From Obelidium mucronatum (Eukaryota; Chytridiomycota; Chytridiomycetes; Chytridiales; Chytriomycetaceae): 64,000 nucleotides of DNA. The notes under the pieces were generated by a model. The model was not told where the DNA came from and did not search any database. It saw only the letters and a program-made list of their open reading frames with translations. Of the stretch, positions 22,651 through 33,547 are shown in pieces. How positions within the stretch are numbered: position 1 is the stretch's first letter; every line of letters begins with the position of its first letter. The stretch spans positions 28,796 to 92,795 of the forward strand of contig JAIVFH010000121.1 of assembly GCA_025765595.1 (NCBI GenBank), in the 5' to 3' direction. A program made the translations under genes and the position numbers.

Positions 22651-24929
22651 ATGTCAAAAACGTATAAGGGTTATTTCGACCCCGGTTGCAACAAGACTCT
22701 GATCCCAGATTCTAGTTGGTTCAAAAGTTTTGTTGAGATCAAGACTCCGATTGGTCTTGCTGACAATAACTCGATGGTTGGTACGCAGCAAGGTGTTGTT
22801 CACTTTGACATCAATGGTCAAATTGTGACCATACCTGATGCGATTTATTCGAAGTCGTGTTACGTTACGCTATTTTCGGACTTGGATCTATTGGCTGGGC
22901 GACCATCGTGGAAGTGTTCTATTGATCAAGAAGGCTCTCGCGCTGTTACGGCTGTCCAAGGTCCAGGAACTTCAATTCAAGATAGTTCATCGTTTATTTG
23001 CGAATATTACGAAAAGTCTACCAGCTTCTTCAGATATTATTCATCAAAGATTTGGTCATCCCAACGCAATGTATCTTCGCAAGTTGATTCACTCAGATTC
23101 GATAAATTCAAATCAATTTAAATCTATCGCGATTCCGGATATTTATCAATGTGAATCTTGTGAGGCGGGAAAATTTAAACGCGCTTAAGTCGGATCCGAA
23201 TCTCGATGGGTCGCGATTAAAGCTCTTGGTCCGGGTGAAATGATTCATGTGGATATTACCGGAAAATTCAACACTGGATTTTATTATAATTCACGCATGT
23301 ATTATTATTTCTTGATAGTTGTGGATGATTTTTCTCGCTATTCATTCCTCCGATTATTGAACAAGAAATCTGATGCGTTGGCGGAATTGTTAGTGGTAAT
23401 GGCACTTATTGAAGTAACCACTCAACGTCAACTTCGGTTTATTCGCATCGATAATGGCGAAATTGCAACAAGCGCAATTTTCACGAATCATTGCAACGTT
23501 CGCGGTATTACGGTTGAAACCATAGTGGTGGATTATCCACATATGGATGCTGTTGCTGAGCGTACTATTGGTCACGTCAAGTCTATTGCGCGTACTATTC
23601 ACGTTCACGGTCAATTCGCGAAGAATATCTGGGGATATTCATCAATTTCGGCTAATGATTTACGGAATTTGTGGCCAAATGGTCATAATAATTTGGAGTC
23701 ACCTTTTATGCGGTATTTTTTGTGTAAACCGGAGATTCAGCACTTTCGTGTTTTTGGGTGCAAAGTTTCGGTGCCAATCTATAGGAAAGGCAGTAAAGGA
23801 GAGTTGTCCTCGGATGTAGCTACTAAAACGTATGTTGGACCTCACTCACCTTTGATTATTCGGTGTATTGATAGTCATGGGTCTTTGAGTTATCATCGAT
23901 TCCAAGATTGCTCTTTTCATGAAACAGTATTTCCGCAATTGATTTCAGTAGATGCTACTGATTCTCAATCGTCAACGCGTGAGTTTCCGGAGGATTCTCA
24001 AATTATGTCTGCAGATGAAGAACGGGACTTTAATTCAGAACTCGATAATGCAGTTTCTGAAATTATTAGTCTGAGAAAACGCAATTCTCTTGATAAAACG
24101 GATGTTATTGTAGATCCTTTGGTTCAGGGGGAGGAAAGTACCACTGGAAAATCAACAACACGTCAAACACGCTCTATGCGCAGCAAACGAGTGATTCGGA
24201 TGAAGAGGATGAAGATTCATCTTCGGATTTTGAAGATACTATCGATGAAGTTGGTAGTCGCGCGATGTTGACGCAATCGCTAAGTGTTTTACCTATATTT
24301 CCTGTTCCAGAAACTTTGGTATATTCAATGAATGCGGTTTCTATTAAGGAAACTTCTATTGGCATGGATTGGGACGGGACTATTCCAACGCGTCACGCAG
24401 ATATTCGACGAACTCAGAATATCAAGGAATGGTTAGCTGCTGAAGAAGCGGAATTGAAGAATCTCGAAAATCATAATACTTATCGTGAGATTCCTGAGTC
24501 CGAAGTTCCTGAAGGTGCGGAGATTATTCCAACGATGGAAGTCTATGCTGTAAAGAACCATAAGGATCTACCGCCGGACAAAGTCTTGAAATATAAAGCT
24601 CGAATTGTTGCTCGCGGCGATTATCAGACTTACGGAGTGAATTTTGTCAACACGTATTCGCCAGTTATCAAGACTACAACGTTGAGATTTCTGATTGCAA
24701 TGAGCACTTGGTTGGGAATTGGAATGTTCCTTGCTGACGCGGTTGGTGCCTACTTGAATGGAGTACTTAATGTCACTGTTTACGTCAGACCGCCCGCGTG
24801 CTATCCGAAGAAAAATGTCATCTGGCTTTTATTGAAAGGTCTTTACGGTTTGAAACAAGCGGGATTATTGTGGTATCAGAAATTGTGTGATATCTTAAAA
24901 TCTCTCGGTTATACTGCAAGTTATGCGGA
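22651..24929 (+). pseudogene. Copia pol (protease, integrase, reverse transcriptase), broken
   Basis: Pieces in order: protease-like GYFDPGCNKTLIPD (22.66 kb; the usual D-S/T-G reads D-P-G); gag-pre-integrase HQRFGHPNAMYLRKLI with CESCEAGKFKR (23.04-23.19 kb); integrase with HVDITG, IRIDNGE and AVAERTIGHVKS (23.24-23.6 kb); reverse transcriptase with KYKARIVARGDYQ, YSPVIKTTTLRFL and LKGLYGLKQAGLLWYQ (24.4-24.9 kb). The frame changes near 23.0 kb and again near 24.25 kb, and there is a stop at 23186. The YVDD-type catalytic motif would lie just past the truncation point and is lost. Confidence 0.8.
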
Positions 24930-26631
24930 GTGTCAGAGATTACCGAAGGAAACAGCACCATAGAACATTACCCAATGAATACAATCAGAAAGCGAAAAGT
25001 CATTGGAATCAATTCTAAATACTACATGACTGTTGCATTTGCAAATTTGTGGCTGAAGAATGTGCCGTCTGTAATGCTGTAAGTGTTGGTCCTAATAGCA
25101 CTCCTAATAGCGCTCCAATTTGCGCTCCTAATCGCGCTCCTAATAGCGTTCCGAATCGGAAGCGAATCGGACGCGAATCGGACGCGAATCGGAGAGCGAT
25201 TAGGAGCACAATTAGGAGCGTGATTAGGAGCGCTATTAGGAGCGCTATTAGGAGTGCTATTAGGAGTGTTTGTTGCTTGTCATTTACTGACAGACTATTC
25301 CTTAGATGTAAAATGTATACTCTGCAGAATGCATACCATTCAGCATTTCCTTCTGTTTCATCAGATACTGAGCAGTATTCAGGGATTCCTTCAGCTGCAT
25401 CATCATCTATTTTCAAGCGGGCGTATTACTTGTACCAGATGCTCCTATTGCAAGAGTACATTCAGGATCCAGCAGTTTCAGAGGCGCTTCAAGCAGCTCA
25501 TGAAGATTTTGATTATTCCTGCTTCCAACCATCTTGGGGGGAGAAGGGCAGACGGCTGTTTCCGTATTCCCTACATCTTGGAGAATACTCAAGCAATCAA
25601 GTGTCTGATAATGTAGAAGATTTGCGGTTGGCAATGAAGGAATATGTGGAGTGGATGAATGCGCACTTTGCAGTAAAATGGAAACATTCATGTGGAGAAT
25701 GTCATGTTGTTGATAGCAAAGGCCAGGAGTATAGTGCGGCAGTGATGGATGGAAAAGTGATGGGGCACTTGCTGTGCAGAGTGATTGGATGCAATTTGGA
25801 CATCATTGGGATCAATACAAAATTCTGTATCAATCATGCCAGATTGAAAAGGAAATGCATCATTTCAGGATGTGCGAATCAAAAACGAGAACGTGAGAAC
25901 TCTTTTGATTACCAGCCGCTGTCGTGCAAGGAAGCAGAACATATGGAGGCGGTGGGAAAATTCTTCTCCGACCCATCAACAACAAGTGAGAAAACTGCAA
26001 AGAAGTATGGAGGAAAGACACGAGTGTCAGTCGGGCATGTGAAGGATGATGAAAGGAATCATGAGGAGTTTGGGTTCTGTTACAGCCCATTTGACAGATT
26101 CCTGCCAGGGGTGTTCCTGGTTGTGTGGAGCTGTGGGCACATTATGGACATTGGAAAGATGTACTCGTTTGAGTCCAACAAGTTTATCACAGGATTTCTT
26201 TGTCAAACATTCATGCGGCTGGATGAGTATCCTACATTCATGTTTTATGACAAAGCTTGTGTTTTTGTCAGGACTTTGAAAAACGGCGCTCAGCAAAACA
26301 AGCTGCTCCATAAGTAAGGATGTATTTGCTGTGATAGAATCTAACTTCTGTGCTTAGGATGCTATACCAAAAAATCATCTGGGTTGTTGACCGATTTCAC
26401 TTCAGAAACCATAGTCGTCGAGACAGATTCTGCATGGAAAATTGTGACGCTAGGTCTTTTTCTAGGCTATACCAAGGAAACAAGCCTTTATTCAACACAT
26501 CAGCAGCAGAACAGTGAGCTGGATGGTTTGAAAAAATGGGACACATTTTGCGATATTTGGACCCTCTTCAGGCAGACTTTTTTTTGTTCAGCATGGTGGA
26601 CATGAGAAATGAGCAACTTAGCAAATGTTAG
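24929..26631 (+). pseudogene. KDZ-type transposase, copy 1 (truncated, with stop)
   Basis: Equivalent of the transposase at 46158-48238. It starts mid exon 1 (from ITEGNSTIEHYPMNT) and keeps exon 2 with the CxC6 cysteine cluster (VMDGKVMGHLLCRVIGC, FCINHARLKRKCI) and FYDKACVFV, then exon 3 with WVVDRFHFRNH. One base change creates TGA at 26515-26517, directly after NTSAAEQ where the complete copy has TGT (Cys). Other differences are few. Confidence 0.8.
25091..25267. repeat. 12-bp-unit inverted array inside the transposase intron, copy 1
   Basis: Units such as CTCCTAATAGCG run left to right, then the complement CGCTATTAGGAG runs in the second half, so the whole intron can fold as a long hairpin with mismatches. 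A middle part reads GGACGCGAATC. The same unit type builds the subterminal arrays of the element. Confidence 0.8.
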
Positions 26632-26809
26632 TAGCCAGAGGTTTATTTGAAAAATTGATAAATTTTTATGATTAATTTTAACTATAATATCATAAAATTC
26701 TGAAATTTTAATTTTGTATTTTTGCAATTTTTTTAAATTTTTTCAGATGGTTTGTAATTTTTGGGAATTTTTTTAGAGTGTTTTGCAGTTGACAGGTATT
26801 TTCATAGCT

Positions 26810-27070
26810 AGTCGGTCGTCCTAATAGGACTGAGTAGCTCCTAATAGGACAATGCTCAAATTGCAGGAAAAAGTTGTTTCCTCCTAATGAGAAGTGATTA
26901 GGACTCCATTAGGAGGCGGCTAGGAGCGCCAATAGCCCTATTGGTCATTCCGAGTGGAGCCCGATTCGGGGTTACTCCTATTCGGACCCGAATCGGACCC
27001 TAGTCGGACTCCGAATCGTTTCCCGAATCGGAGTCCGGATCGGAGTCCGAATCGCGCGTGCCGCTCGCTA
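26810..27070. repeat. Subterminal repeat array, right end of copy 1
   Basis: Degenerate 11-13-bp units (CTCCTAATAGGAC, then GACCCGAATCG, GAGTCCGAATCG) leading into the terminus. Nearly identical to 48420-48670. Likely transposase-binding sites by analogy with subterminal repeats of other DNA transposons. Confidence 0.7.
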
Positions 27071-27117
27071 TAGTACGTGCTGGAATGCACAGAACAACAA
27101 AAGTAAAAATAACCAAC

Positions 27118-27345
27118 ATGTCCTTCATAGATGAAGCAAGAGCGGTAGTTGTGCTGGCCAACAGGTTGCAGAAAGTCAAGCCATTCCCAAACTATATGAC
27201 AACAACAACCGCATGAGGGCCATCTGTGATCACATCTCCAAGCAGTTTTCCTTGACCAATGAAACAGTATTTACCTTGGCTGACAGAGTATTCCAGTGCC
27301 CAGGCATGGACGCGGTCAATCACTGGAAACCTGTCCGTGTCCCCA
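27118..27345 (+). pseudogene. Possible N-terminal fragment of a second KDZ transposase
   Basis: Frames read MSFIDEARAVVVLANRLQKV and, shifted, HISKQFSLTNETVFTLADRVF. The second piece weakly parallels the start of the complete transposase (FIQLVATSFGVPILAAKQTA). It would belong with the diverged KDZ pieces at 29352-29845 and 35292-35680. Low confidence. Confidence 0.3.
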
Positions 27346-27691
27346 TAGCGAGCCGGACCTCGCGAGCTGCTAACAGGCCGCTTAGCAGGCCGCTTGCGAC
27401 CTGTGGGCGACCCGCGTGCGAGTCGCTAACCAGTGGAAAGCCAGCCGCGTCGCAGTTAGTTCACAGGCCGCAAGCCAGTTGACAGCCAGTGGAGAGCCAG
27501 TTGAAAGCTAGTCCTTACTTTATTTTGAAAAAGGTAAGAAACAATGACCAGAAAAGTTTTAAAACCATAACATATGTATTTAAAGCATTAAACAAAATCC
27601 AAAGTACCAACAATAAACAAAAACAAAAAAAGGATGCGCAAAGTCAAAAATAACAAAATATTGAAGAAACAATAAATAAAAAATACCCCAA

Positions 27692-27870
27692 TCAGCGCTT
27701 TGCCTTCTTGCTTGCACTTCCTTCCTGAAGCGGCTCCTGCCAATATGCCTACTTCACACGTTGGTTGTTTGCAAAGGCCCGAAGCACCACATATGTCTCT
27801 GGCTTGCGCTGATGGCGGCTTTGCCCAGCCTTGTAGAAGTGCAGGTGGTGGAACACTTGGCTGAAGCTGC
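27692..27870 (-). pseudogene. 3' end of a family C gene, with stop
   Basis: Reads FHHLHFYKAGQSRHQRK, an in-frame TAG at 27749-27751, then EPLQEGSASKKAKR and stop. It is closely similar to the open 3' exon at 49.0-49.19 kb. Function unknown. Confidence 0.6.
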
Positions 27871-28062
27871 CGGAATTGGCTTGCAACGCAGCAAACCAAC
27901 TACTGGTACAAAATACATCAATTTAACACCAGATTCAATACAGAGAGAGTTGAATAAAATAAGGAAAATACAAATAGGCGTGTTTTCAGTGGCAGGCAGG
28001 TAGGACATTGTGTGGAGACCCCAAGGCTGAAAACACCAAGACCAGAGCAGCCCCACAACAGA

Positions 28063-28131
28063 GAGAATGAGAAAGCCCATTCATCATCTGGTTGATTGTG
28101 GAAGGGGAGAATGAGAAAGCCCATTCATCAC
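28063..28131 (+). repeat. Repeated 25-bp motif GAGAATGAGAAAGCCCATTC
   Basis: Two copies about 40 bp apart here; three more at 35773-35925. Each cluster is followed by a T-rich tract ending in GACAGG or GGCAGG, so a larger block of 130-200 bp is shared. Confidence 0.6.
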
Positions 28132-29047
28132 CACAGACTGCTCAGAGTGGTTTTGTATTTTTTGTTTAATTTTTTTTTGACAGGAGCGGTGGGAAATGAA
28201 AAACAAACAACACTCTCATCCAGCAGGCAACACCTTCATCACGAAAGATTTTTTGCAGCTTGTTATTTTAAAAGGCAGTTCTGGTTTATATGTTTAGTTT
28301 GGTCTTCTGTGATTTTATGAATTGGTTTTTACAATTCCAGTCAGGGAATATGAAAAGACAGTGGTTTCCAAAGCGTTCAAGTTGTAAAAACAACGTTTAC
28401 TAACTTCCCAATTGATTGTGTAGACCGTTTTAATTTTCCTCTTTTCCTTTGTTTGTTTCTTTTCTTTCCTTACAAAATCCTGCACCAATCTTCTGCAACT
28501 CGTTGGCCAGCCCAACTGCAGCTCTTGCTATATGTATGAAGGTCATGTCAGTTGTTTGTTTTTATTTTTCTTGTTTGTTGCAGTCCAGAATGCGTGCCTT
28601 CTTTCTAATTCAGTTTTAATAGGTTTGCGTTCAGTCTGGTGGGGCAAAGCAGCCAGTCACAGTCAACACAACGCTGTAGGTCCAATGTATTGGCAAGAAA
28701 AAATCCCTTAATTGTGTCAGAGGGTTTTCCTTTATTGCATGTGCTTCTGTACTTGGTGATATCACTTTCTCTTTGATCCCAATTTTGCCTGCCTCATCTT
28801 TTCCATCTTCTTGTTTGCTTGTTTTACTTTCAGCCTTTTTGCAACAGATACTAGAAAGCGGAGAATCCGGCTGATTCTGGCAGATGGAATGGGAACAGCG
28901 AGCTGGGCAGTGAAGAATAACCAGGAAAGTTTGCAGAAAGCGCTGTGGTGGAGAAGCGGGGGGTTACCTTCAACATTAATCGCGATGCCACAGATCGCAA
29001 TCGGAAGATACAGGAATCGGTTTTGCAAGCCCTGGGTTGAGCAATGT

Positions 29048-29090
29048 GTACTTATTTACTTATTTACTTATTTATTTATTTATTTATTGA
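29048..29090 (+). repeat. Microsatellite (TTAC/TTAT)n
   Basis: About ten units of a tetranucleotide, TTAC changing to TTAT, inside the family C element. Confidence 0.8.
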
Positions 29091-29351
29091 TAATAAACAG
29101 CCTTAATAAACAGCCTTATTTGATACATTTTTTGTGGCTTATTCTTGAGTTTTAGTGACAGTTGGGGGTTAGCGGCCTGTGAACAAGTGGCTTGCGGCTC
29201 GCGCCCCACATAAAAAGGTACAGAGCGGCCTGCCAACAGGCCGTGGCACAGGTCGCAAGCGGCCCGCTAGCGGCTCGTCAGCAGGTCGCAAGCGGCCCGT
29301 GAGCGGCTCGCAACGCGACCGGTATCGCGACTCGCGAGGTCCGGCCCGCAT

Positions 29352-29845
29352 CCCCAATTGAAGTCATGGGACATCTCTTGTGTTCTGTGCCTGGCTGTGT
29401 GTTGCCTATTCTTGGTGTGAGCACATTATTCTGCTCATTGCATGCCCAGCTGAAGAATGAGTGCTCATCTCTGGCTGCAAGCAAAAAAGACAGACACTGT
29501 TTTGAGTACCTGCGGACTCAGCTCTCACAACGTGACTGTCCAGGAAATCATTGGGAAACAGTGGAACAAGGACTTTAAAGCGACGCAAAAGTCCAAGAAA
29601 ACGCGAACATCTACAGTGCATATTGATACACAAGAAAAAGAGTTAGTAGCGGATCAGCGGTTCAAGTACAGTCTGAAGCAGCGGCTCCTGCCTGGAATCT
29701 TTATGGCTGTGTGAAGCTGCGGCACTTCCTGTGCCACTGTTTGCATGAATGGGGGAAGTACCTACCTTTGTTTTCTACGATAGAGCTGCTCCAATCCTAC
29801 GCGCGCAAAATGCTGCTGTAAAATTCTCAATAATGAAAGGTGCAT
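29352..29845 (+). pseudogene. Diverged KDZ transposase fragment (CxC6 cluster and catalytic segment)
   Basis: Reads VMGHLLCSVPGC and LFCSLHAQLKNEC, parallel to the CxC6 cluster of the complete transposase (VMGHLLCRVIGC, KFCINHARLKRKC), then RFKYSLKQRLLPGIFMAV and VPTFVFYDRAAPILRAQN, parallel to DRFLPGVFLVV and YPTFMFYDKACVFV. Several stops and frame changes. It begins right at the edge of the family C element. The matching last exon lies 5.4 kb away at 35292. Confidence 0.7.
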
Positions 29846-30699
29846 ATGCTCTTAAATATTAGGAAAAAATTATTTCATACCGCCCTGTTTCACGCTTCGG
29901 TCATACCCCCCTCACCACACAGGGTCGTAAGGGGGTGTATTATTTAATATATGTAGCTGTGTTGTACCCCTCCTTAAAATTAATTTTAATCCAAAAAAGC
30001 ACACCATTACTCTATTGTAAAGATATCGAAATTTGTTTCAAGGCAACATTCAAAGCAGCCCGCCATGTTTGGCAAAACATGACTAGGAACAACTCAAAAC
30101 AGACCAGAGCATCCAACACTGGCAGCGATGGACTTGCGAAATCGACAGGCACCTGTCAAATCAAGAATAGTGGCGACAGTCAATGATGGTCCAGTCATTG
30201 CAGGGGTTGACAAACCTGTGGAAGTTCCAGATGAGGGAGAACAGGCTGCAACAGTCGCTTGAGCGACTTGGACTGTGGCTCAGTTGATTGATGCACCTAG
30301 CGGTTTTATTCCTGCAGAACGGACCCTTACAACTTAGGTACGGCGTGACATTACCTACCGAAGAAGGAACAATGTAATCACGCAAGAGAGCGTAGTTTCC
30401 AAGGACTGTTGGTGTTTGATGCCAAGTGGCGAGATACCGCCATTCAAAATCATCCACTCTTGCGAACCGGGAAAAACTCTTTTGCTGTCGTTGATTGTAC
30501 ACTGTATACGTATCATGAGATAAACGGTCAGGTTGTGTATCACCACTGCGGGAGGAATTAAAGTCTGTCATACGATGGATCGACACTCAGGATACCCAGA
30601 ATGAGAATCTATTATTCTTAGACAGTCTGCGTCAGAATTTTCTCAAGGTTCATCTTCGGCGAGAAGTGGTTTCATGGATGTGTTATTTCATTCTGCTTG

Positions 30700-31200
30700 A
30701 AATCCATTGTTGCAAAATCCAACATGAAGGACGTCATTGTACTGGATCCTGGTGATGTCTCTGCTGTCATATCACTACTTGCGAAAGGGGAAACAAAGAC
30801 ATCTATTATCACTAAAGGCATTGGCAAGAATTTTTCCTGTCAAATTCCATCAATTTATCTTGTGCTCGGATTGTTGTCCCTACCCATATTAACAACAGTC
30901 ACTCGGTCGGCGGTTTCATCAACCTACAACAAAAATCTGCAAAATATGGAGACTCTTTATGGAACGCGCGAGGCAACCGAATTGAAGATTCTAAGCCACC
31001 AGGGTACTGGTTAGAGGCTGTTGAAATTCTTGCGGAGATATCGGGATGCCAAAGTATGGACATCTCCAAGTACAGGTAAACTCCCCATCAGTAGTTTTGA
31101 ACAATATTAAAGAAACTGAATTCAGAGTGACACCAATCGAAAATTATCCGCAGCAGCCAGATTACTACAACTGCGGCCCATGTACACTCCTGGCTATGAT
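30700..31200 (+). pseudogene. Ulp1/C48-type cysteine protease domain of the MULE
   Basis: Frames read DVIVLDPGDVSAVISLL, then (shifted) RIVVPTHINNSHSVGG with a candidate His, KYGDSLWNARGNRIED with the Asp, and QQPDYYNCGPCTLLAMIHLL with the catalytic Cys in NCG. This is the His-Asp-Cys order of SUMO-type proteases. Some plant MULEs carry such a domain. Stops and frame changes show the copy is dead. Confidence 0.6.
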
Positions 31201-31482
31201 ACATCTACTGTTCAAGGAAAGGTGACATGGGAATGTAAGACTGCAAATATCACGCAATTACTTATAATACACTTTGTTGTTGCGGAGATAACAAATACCA
31301 ATCTTTTTGAAACGGATTCTTTCATTTTCAAAATGATTGATCCAACATCTCTGTCATCAGTTGTTGCCCCACCTGATAATCAGTCAATGATATTGAATCT
31401 TTCTGATAGCATCAAGAACAATGACTATTGCAGTGAGTTGTTAATTATGTGTAACCAAGACAGCAACCTGGGTTAACTTGGG

Positions 31483-33507
31483 TTGTCCATTCCCCTGTTA
31501 GATTCTCAACTTTTGGTTACTGCTCCTGGGGGCGTGACCCATGACATTACCAACAAAGTCCATGAAGATGACACTGGTGCAGATGAAGATGAGAGAACAG
31601 TCGAAACATCAACATCAACTGATGACTTCATTGAAGCAGTGTGTGGTGTTACCGAAGATTCATACAAGGACTTCACAGATCGGATGAAGTCTTTGTTTCT
31701 GTCACACAAGATGCCAATGATTTTGGGGAGGCCTGACTACACAAACAAAGTACTGCGAGGAAGGGAGTACCAAGTTCCACTTCCGTTACGCCCTTTTTCT
31801 TTCACATCTGTTAGCTATGTATTCCAGACACATTCCTGTGTCATCTTGCTGGAAAGCACAAACCCCGAATCACCGTTGACATCGCCAAACAGCGCACTGG
31901 AAAAAGCAAAAAAACAGATTGTAAATTCTCGCTTACCAGAACACAGCGAATTGGTGGACACTGGAGTTTAACTGATCCATCAAAAATGAAGCTAAGGAAA
32001 TACTTAACATCTGAATGGAAGGGCCACAATCACGATGCTGGTGTAAATAAGTGGGCTGCAACCTATGGTGATGAGCACATACTGCCAGAGGAGGATATGG
32101 AGCTCATAAAGGCCATGACAGCCCATGGTCTGCCAATCGGTGTTATGAAGGAAACGTTGCAAGCTGTTCAGGTTCATAGGGGCAATGTGACAGCTTCGGG
32201 CACTTACCAAGACTTGGCAAATATGGAGCGCAAGCTTAAAAAGTAGAAGTACCTACAAGCAAATCCAAAAGTCTACTTCAAATTCCACCTCAACAGCAAT
32301 GCAGAGTTGGAGAGATTGATTTGGTGTACTGAAAGCGAAGTTGTTGCTTTCAAAAAATACAGAGACATTGTCACTACAGATACAACTCAAGGAGCGCTGC
32401 ATGGAATGGTGTATGAAGACTCAGCAACCCATGAATGGTTTTGGCTACAGTTCAAATCACTTCTTGGTGCATATCCTCAAGTTATAATGAGTGACGAGGA
32501 TCTTCAGTACTGGAAAGCAATCCTAACTTCACGAACGTCGCACACATCTATTGCTTGTACCACCTTCTCATGTTGAATTTTCCCAAAAATATGAAAGGAT
32601 TGGGCCCCGACTACCCTCGCATCCTCCATTTGGTTTGGAACGCCCGTAACGCTGCCATGTCAGCTGCCTTCGAGTTATGTTGGAAAGCGGTTGTTGCAAC
32701 AGTTTCCAAAGCTACTGCCAAAAAGGAAACTATTTTGTCTTGGCTGTCGTACCTGGATTGATTGTACTCAAATCGGGCGAAATGGTGCCGTGCATATTGT
32801 GGAAAGATCTTTACACTTGGAACCCAGACAAGTGGCACAGTCGAGAAGTACCAAGATTTAATCAAAAGAAGTGGATGCCAATCTCTAATTGGTCATATCC
32901 AAGCAATAGAATCTGTTTCTGCAAAATTAGAGACTAAGATTGACTTCGCATCCAGCCAAGCAGTACATTGCATCCCTGTAAAGAATCAAAATGAGCTATT
33001 TAGAGCATTTTCGACAATTCTACGAGTGTCGGAGAAGTATGTTAGCCAATGGTACCTCAATTCAATGCATACAAAAATTGCAGCTTCACTTGTTTTTGAC
33101 AGATCACGAATGGATGAATAGCAGAAAGGATAACTGAATATGAAAGCATTAATATGGGTTATGACGGGGATGAAGGCAGCTCAAACGGAAATGATAATGG
33201 TGTTATTAACCTTGGTGAATCAGAGATCAACAACAACCACTTTCGCCTCATTTCACTTCAAGAGCTGTCCCGTGATCTAGCTGAAATCATCAAAACTATT
33301 TACTGTGTTCAATCGAAAATCTCGTCAAAGAACACTCACTACTTGGTGCTATTGGAAAATGGTTCACATGTATGCACATGTCTCCTTCATGTCTATAGTC
33401 GTGTGCTTTGTGAACATTTTTACTCTGTTCAAATTCTTGAAAGGGATCGTGCTCTGTTTTCATTGGATTTGGTTCCACGCCGTTTGTGGAAAGAGGAACA
33501 GCAATGA
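31483..33507 (+). pseudogene. MULE transposase with SWIM zinc finger
   Basis: Order: WKGHNHDAG (His pair of the N-terminal zinc finger), YRDIVTTDTT (first catalytic Asp), PQVIMSDEDLQYWKAIL (second Asp), IYCLYHLLMLNFPKNMKG (C/H motif), NAAMSAAFELCW (late acidic residue), FTLGTQTSGTVEKY, and the SWIM finger HVCTCLLHVYSRVLCEH. These are the marks of MULE/FAR1-like transposases. The frame changes several times, and the segment after DTT looks shortened. Confidence 0.75.
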
Positions 33508-33539
33508 GGGAGCTTGGTTTGGAATTGCTCAAACAGGGG

Positions 33540-33547
33540 CGTTGACT
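33540..33547 (+). repeat. 8-bp target-site duplication of KDZ copy 2 (left)
   Basis: CGTTGACT, repeated exactly at 34832-34839. Confidence 0.7.

Larger units (their letters stand above)
21085..24931 (+). mobile_element. Ty1/copia LTR retrotransposon, 3'-truncated
   Basis: Order: 5' LTR, primer-binding site, gag, protease, gag-pre-integrase zinc motif, integrase, reverse transcriptase. Integrase before reverse transcriptase defines the copia order. The pol frame shifts twice and has one in-frame stop. Reverse transcriptase is cut off at about 24,929, where the sequence turns into a copy of the KDZ-type transposon. RNase H and the 3' LTR are missing, so the copy is dead. Confidence 0.85.
24927..27079 (+). 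mobile_element. KDZ-type transposon copy 1, 5'-truncated
   Basis: Near-identical to 46571-48687 of the complete copy at 42391-48687, ending in the same terminus (CTATAGTACGTG). It lacks the left end, the accessory gene and the first half of transposase exon 1. The left border is not a terminus but an illegitimate junction inside copia reverse transcriptase, with AGTGT shared by both partners. Confidence 0.85.
27341..29355. mobile_element. Family C DNA transposon, about 2 kb, unclassified
   Basis: Bounded by inverted copies of GCCGGACCTCGCGAG (27352-27366 and, inverted, 29331-29345), each followed inward by GC-rich subterminal repeats (GGCCGCTTGCGACCTG and variants). The interior is AT-rich and carries a decayed gene 3' end on the minus strand. 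The same end repeats and gene end occur in the opposite orientation at 48.7-49.5 kb. No clear target duplication was found. Confidence 0.6.

Noticed and set aside
25049..25300. Reading through the first transposase intron as coding (frames stay open there)
   Set aside because: The 12-bp unit keeps some frames open by arithmetic. Splicing from GTAAGT to GACAG joins the flanking exons in phase in both copies, and the translated array is a meaningless Ala/Ile/Arg repeat.
29169..29361. Short Arg/Pro/Gly-rich frames on both strands
   Set aside because: They are translations of the family C subterminal repeats, which are multiples of three in places.
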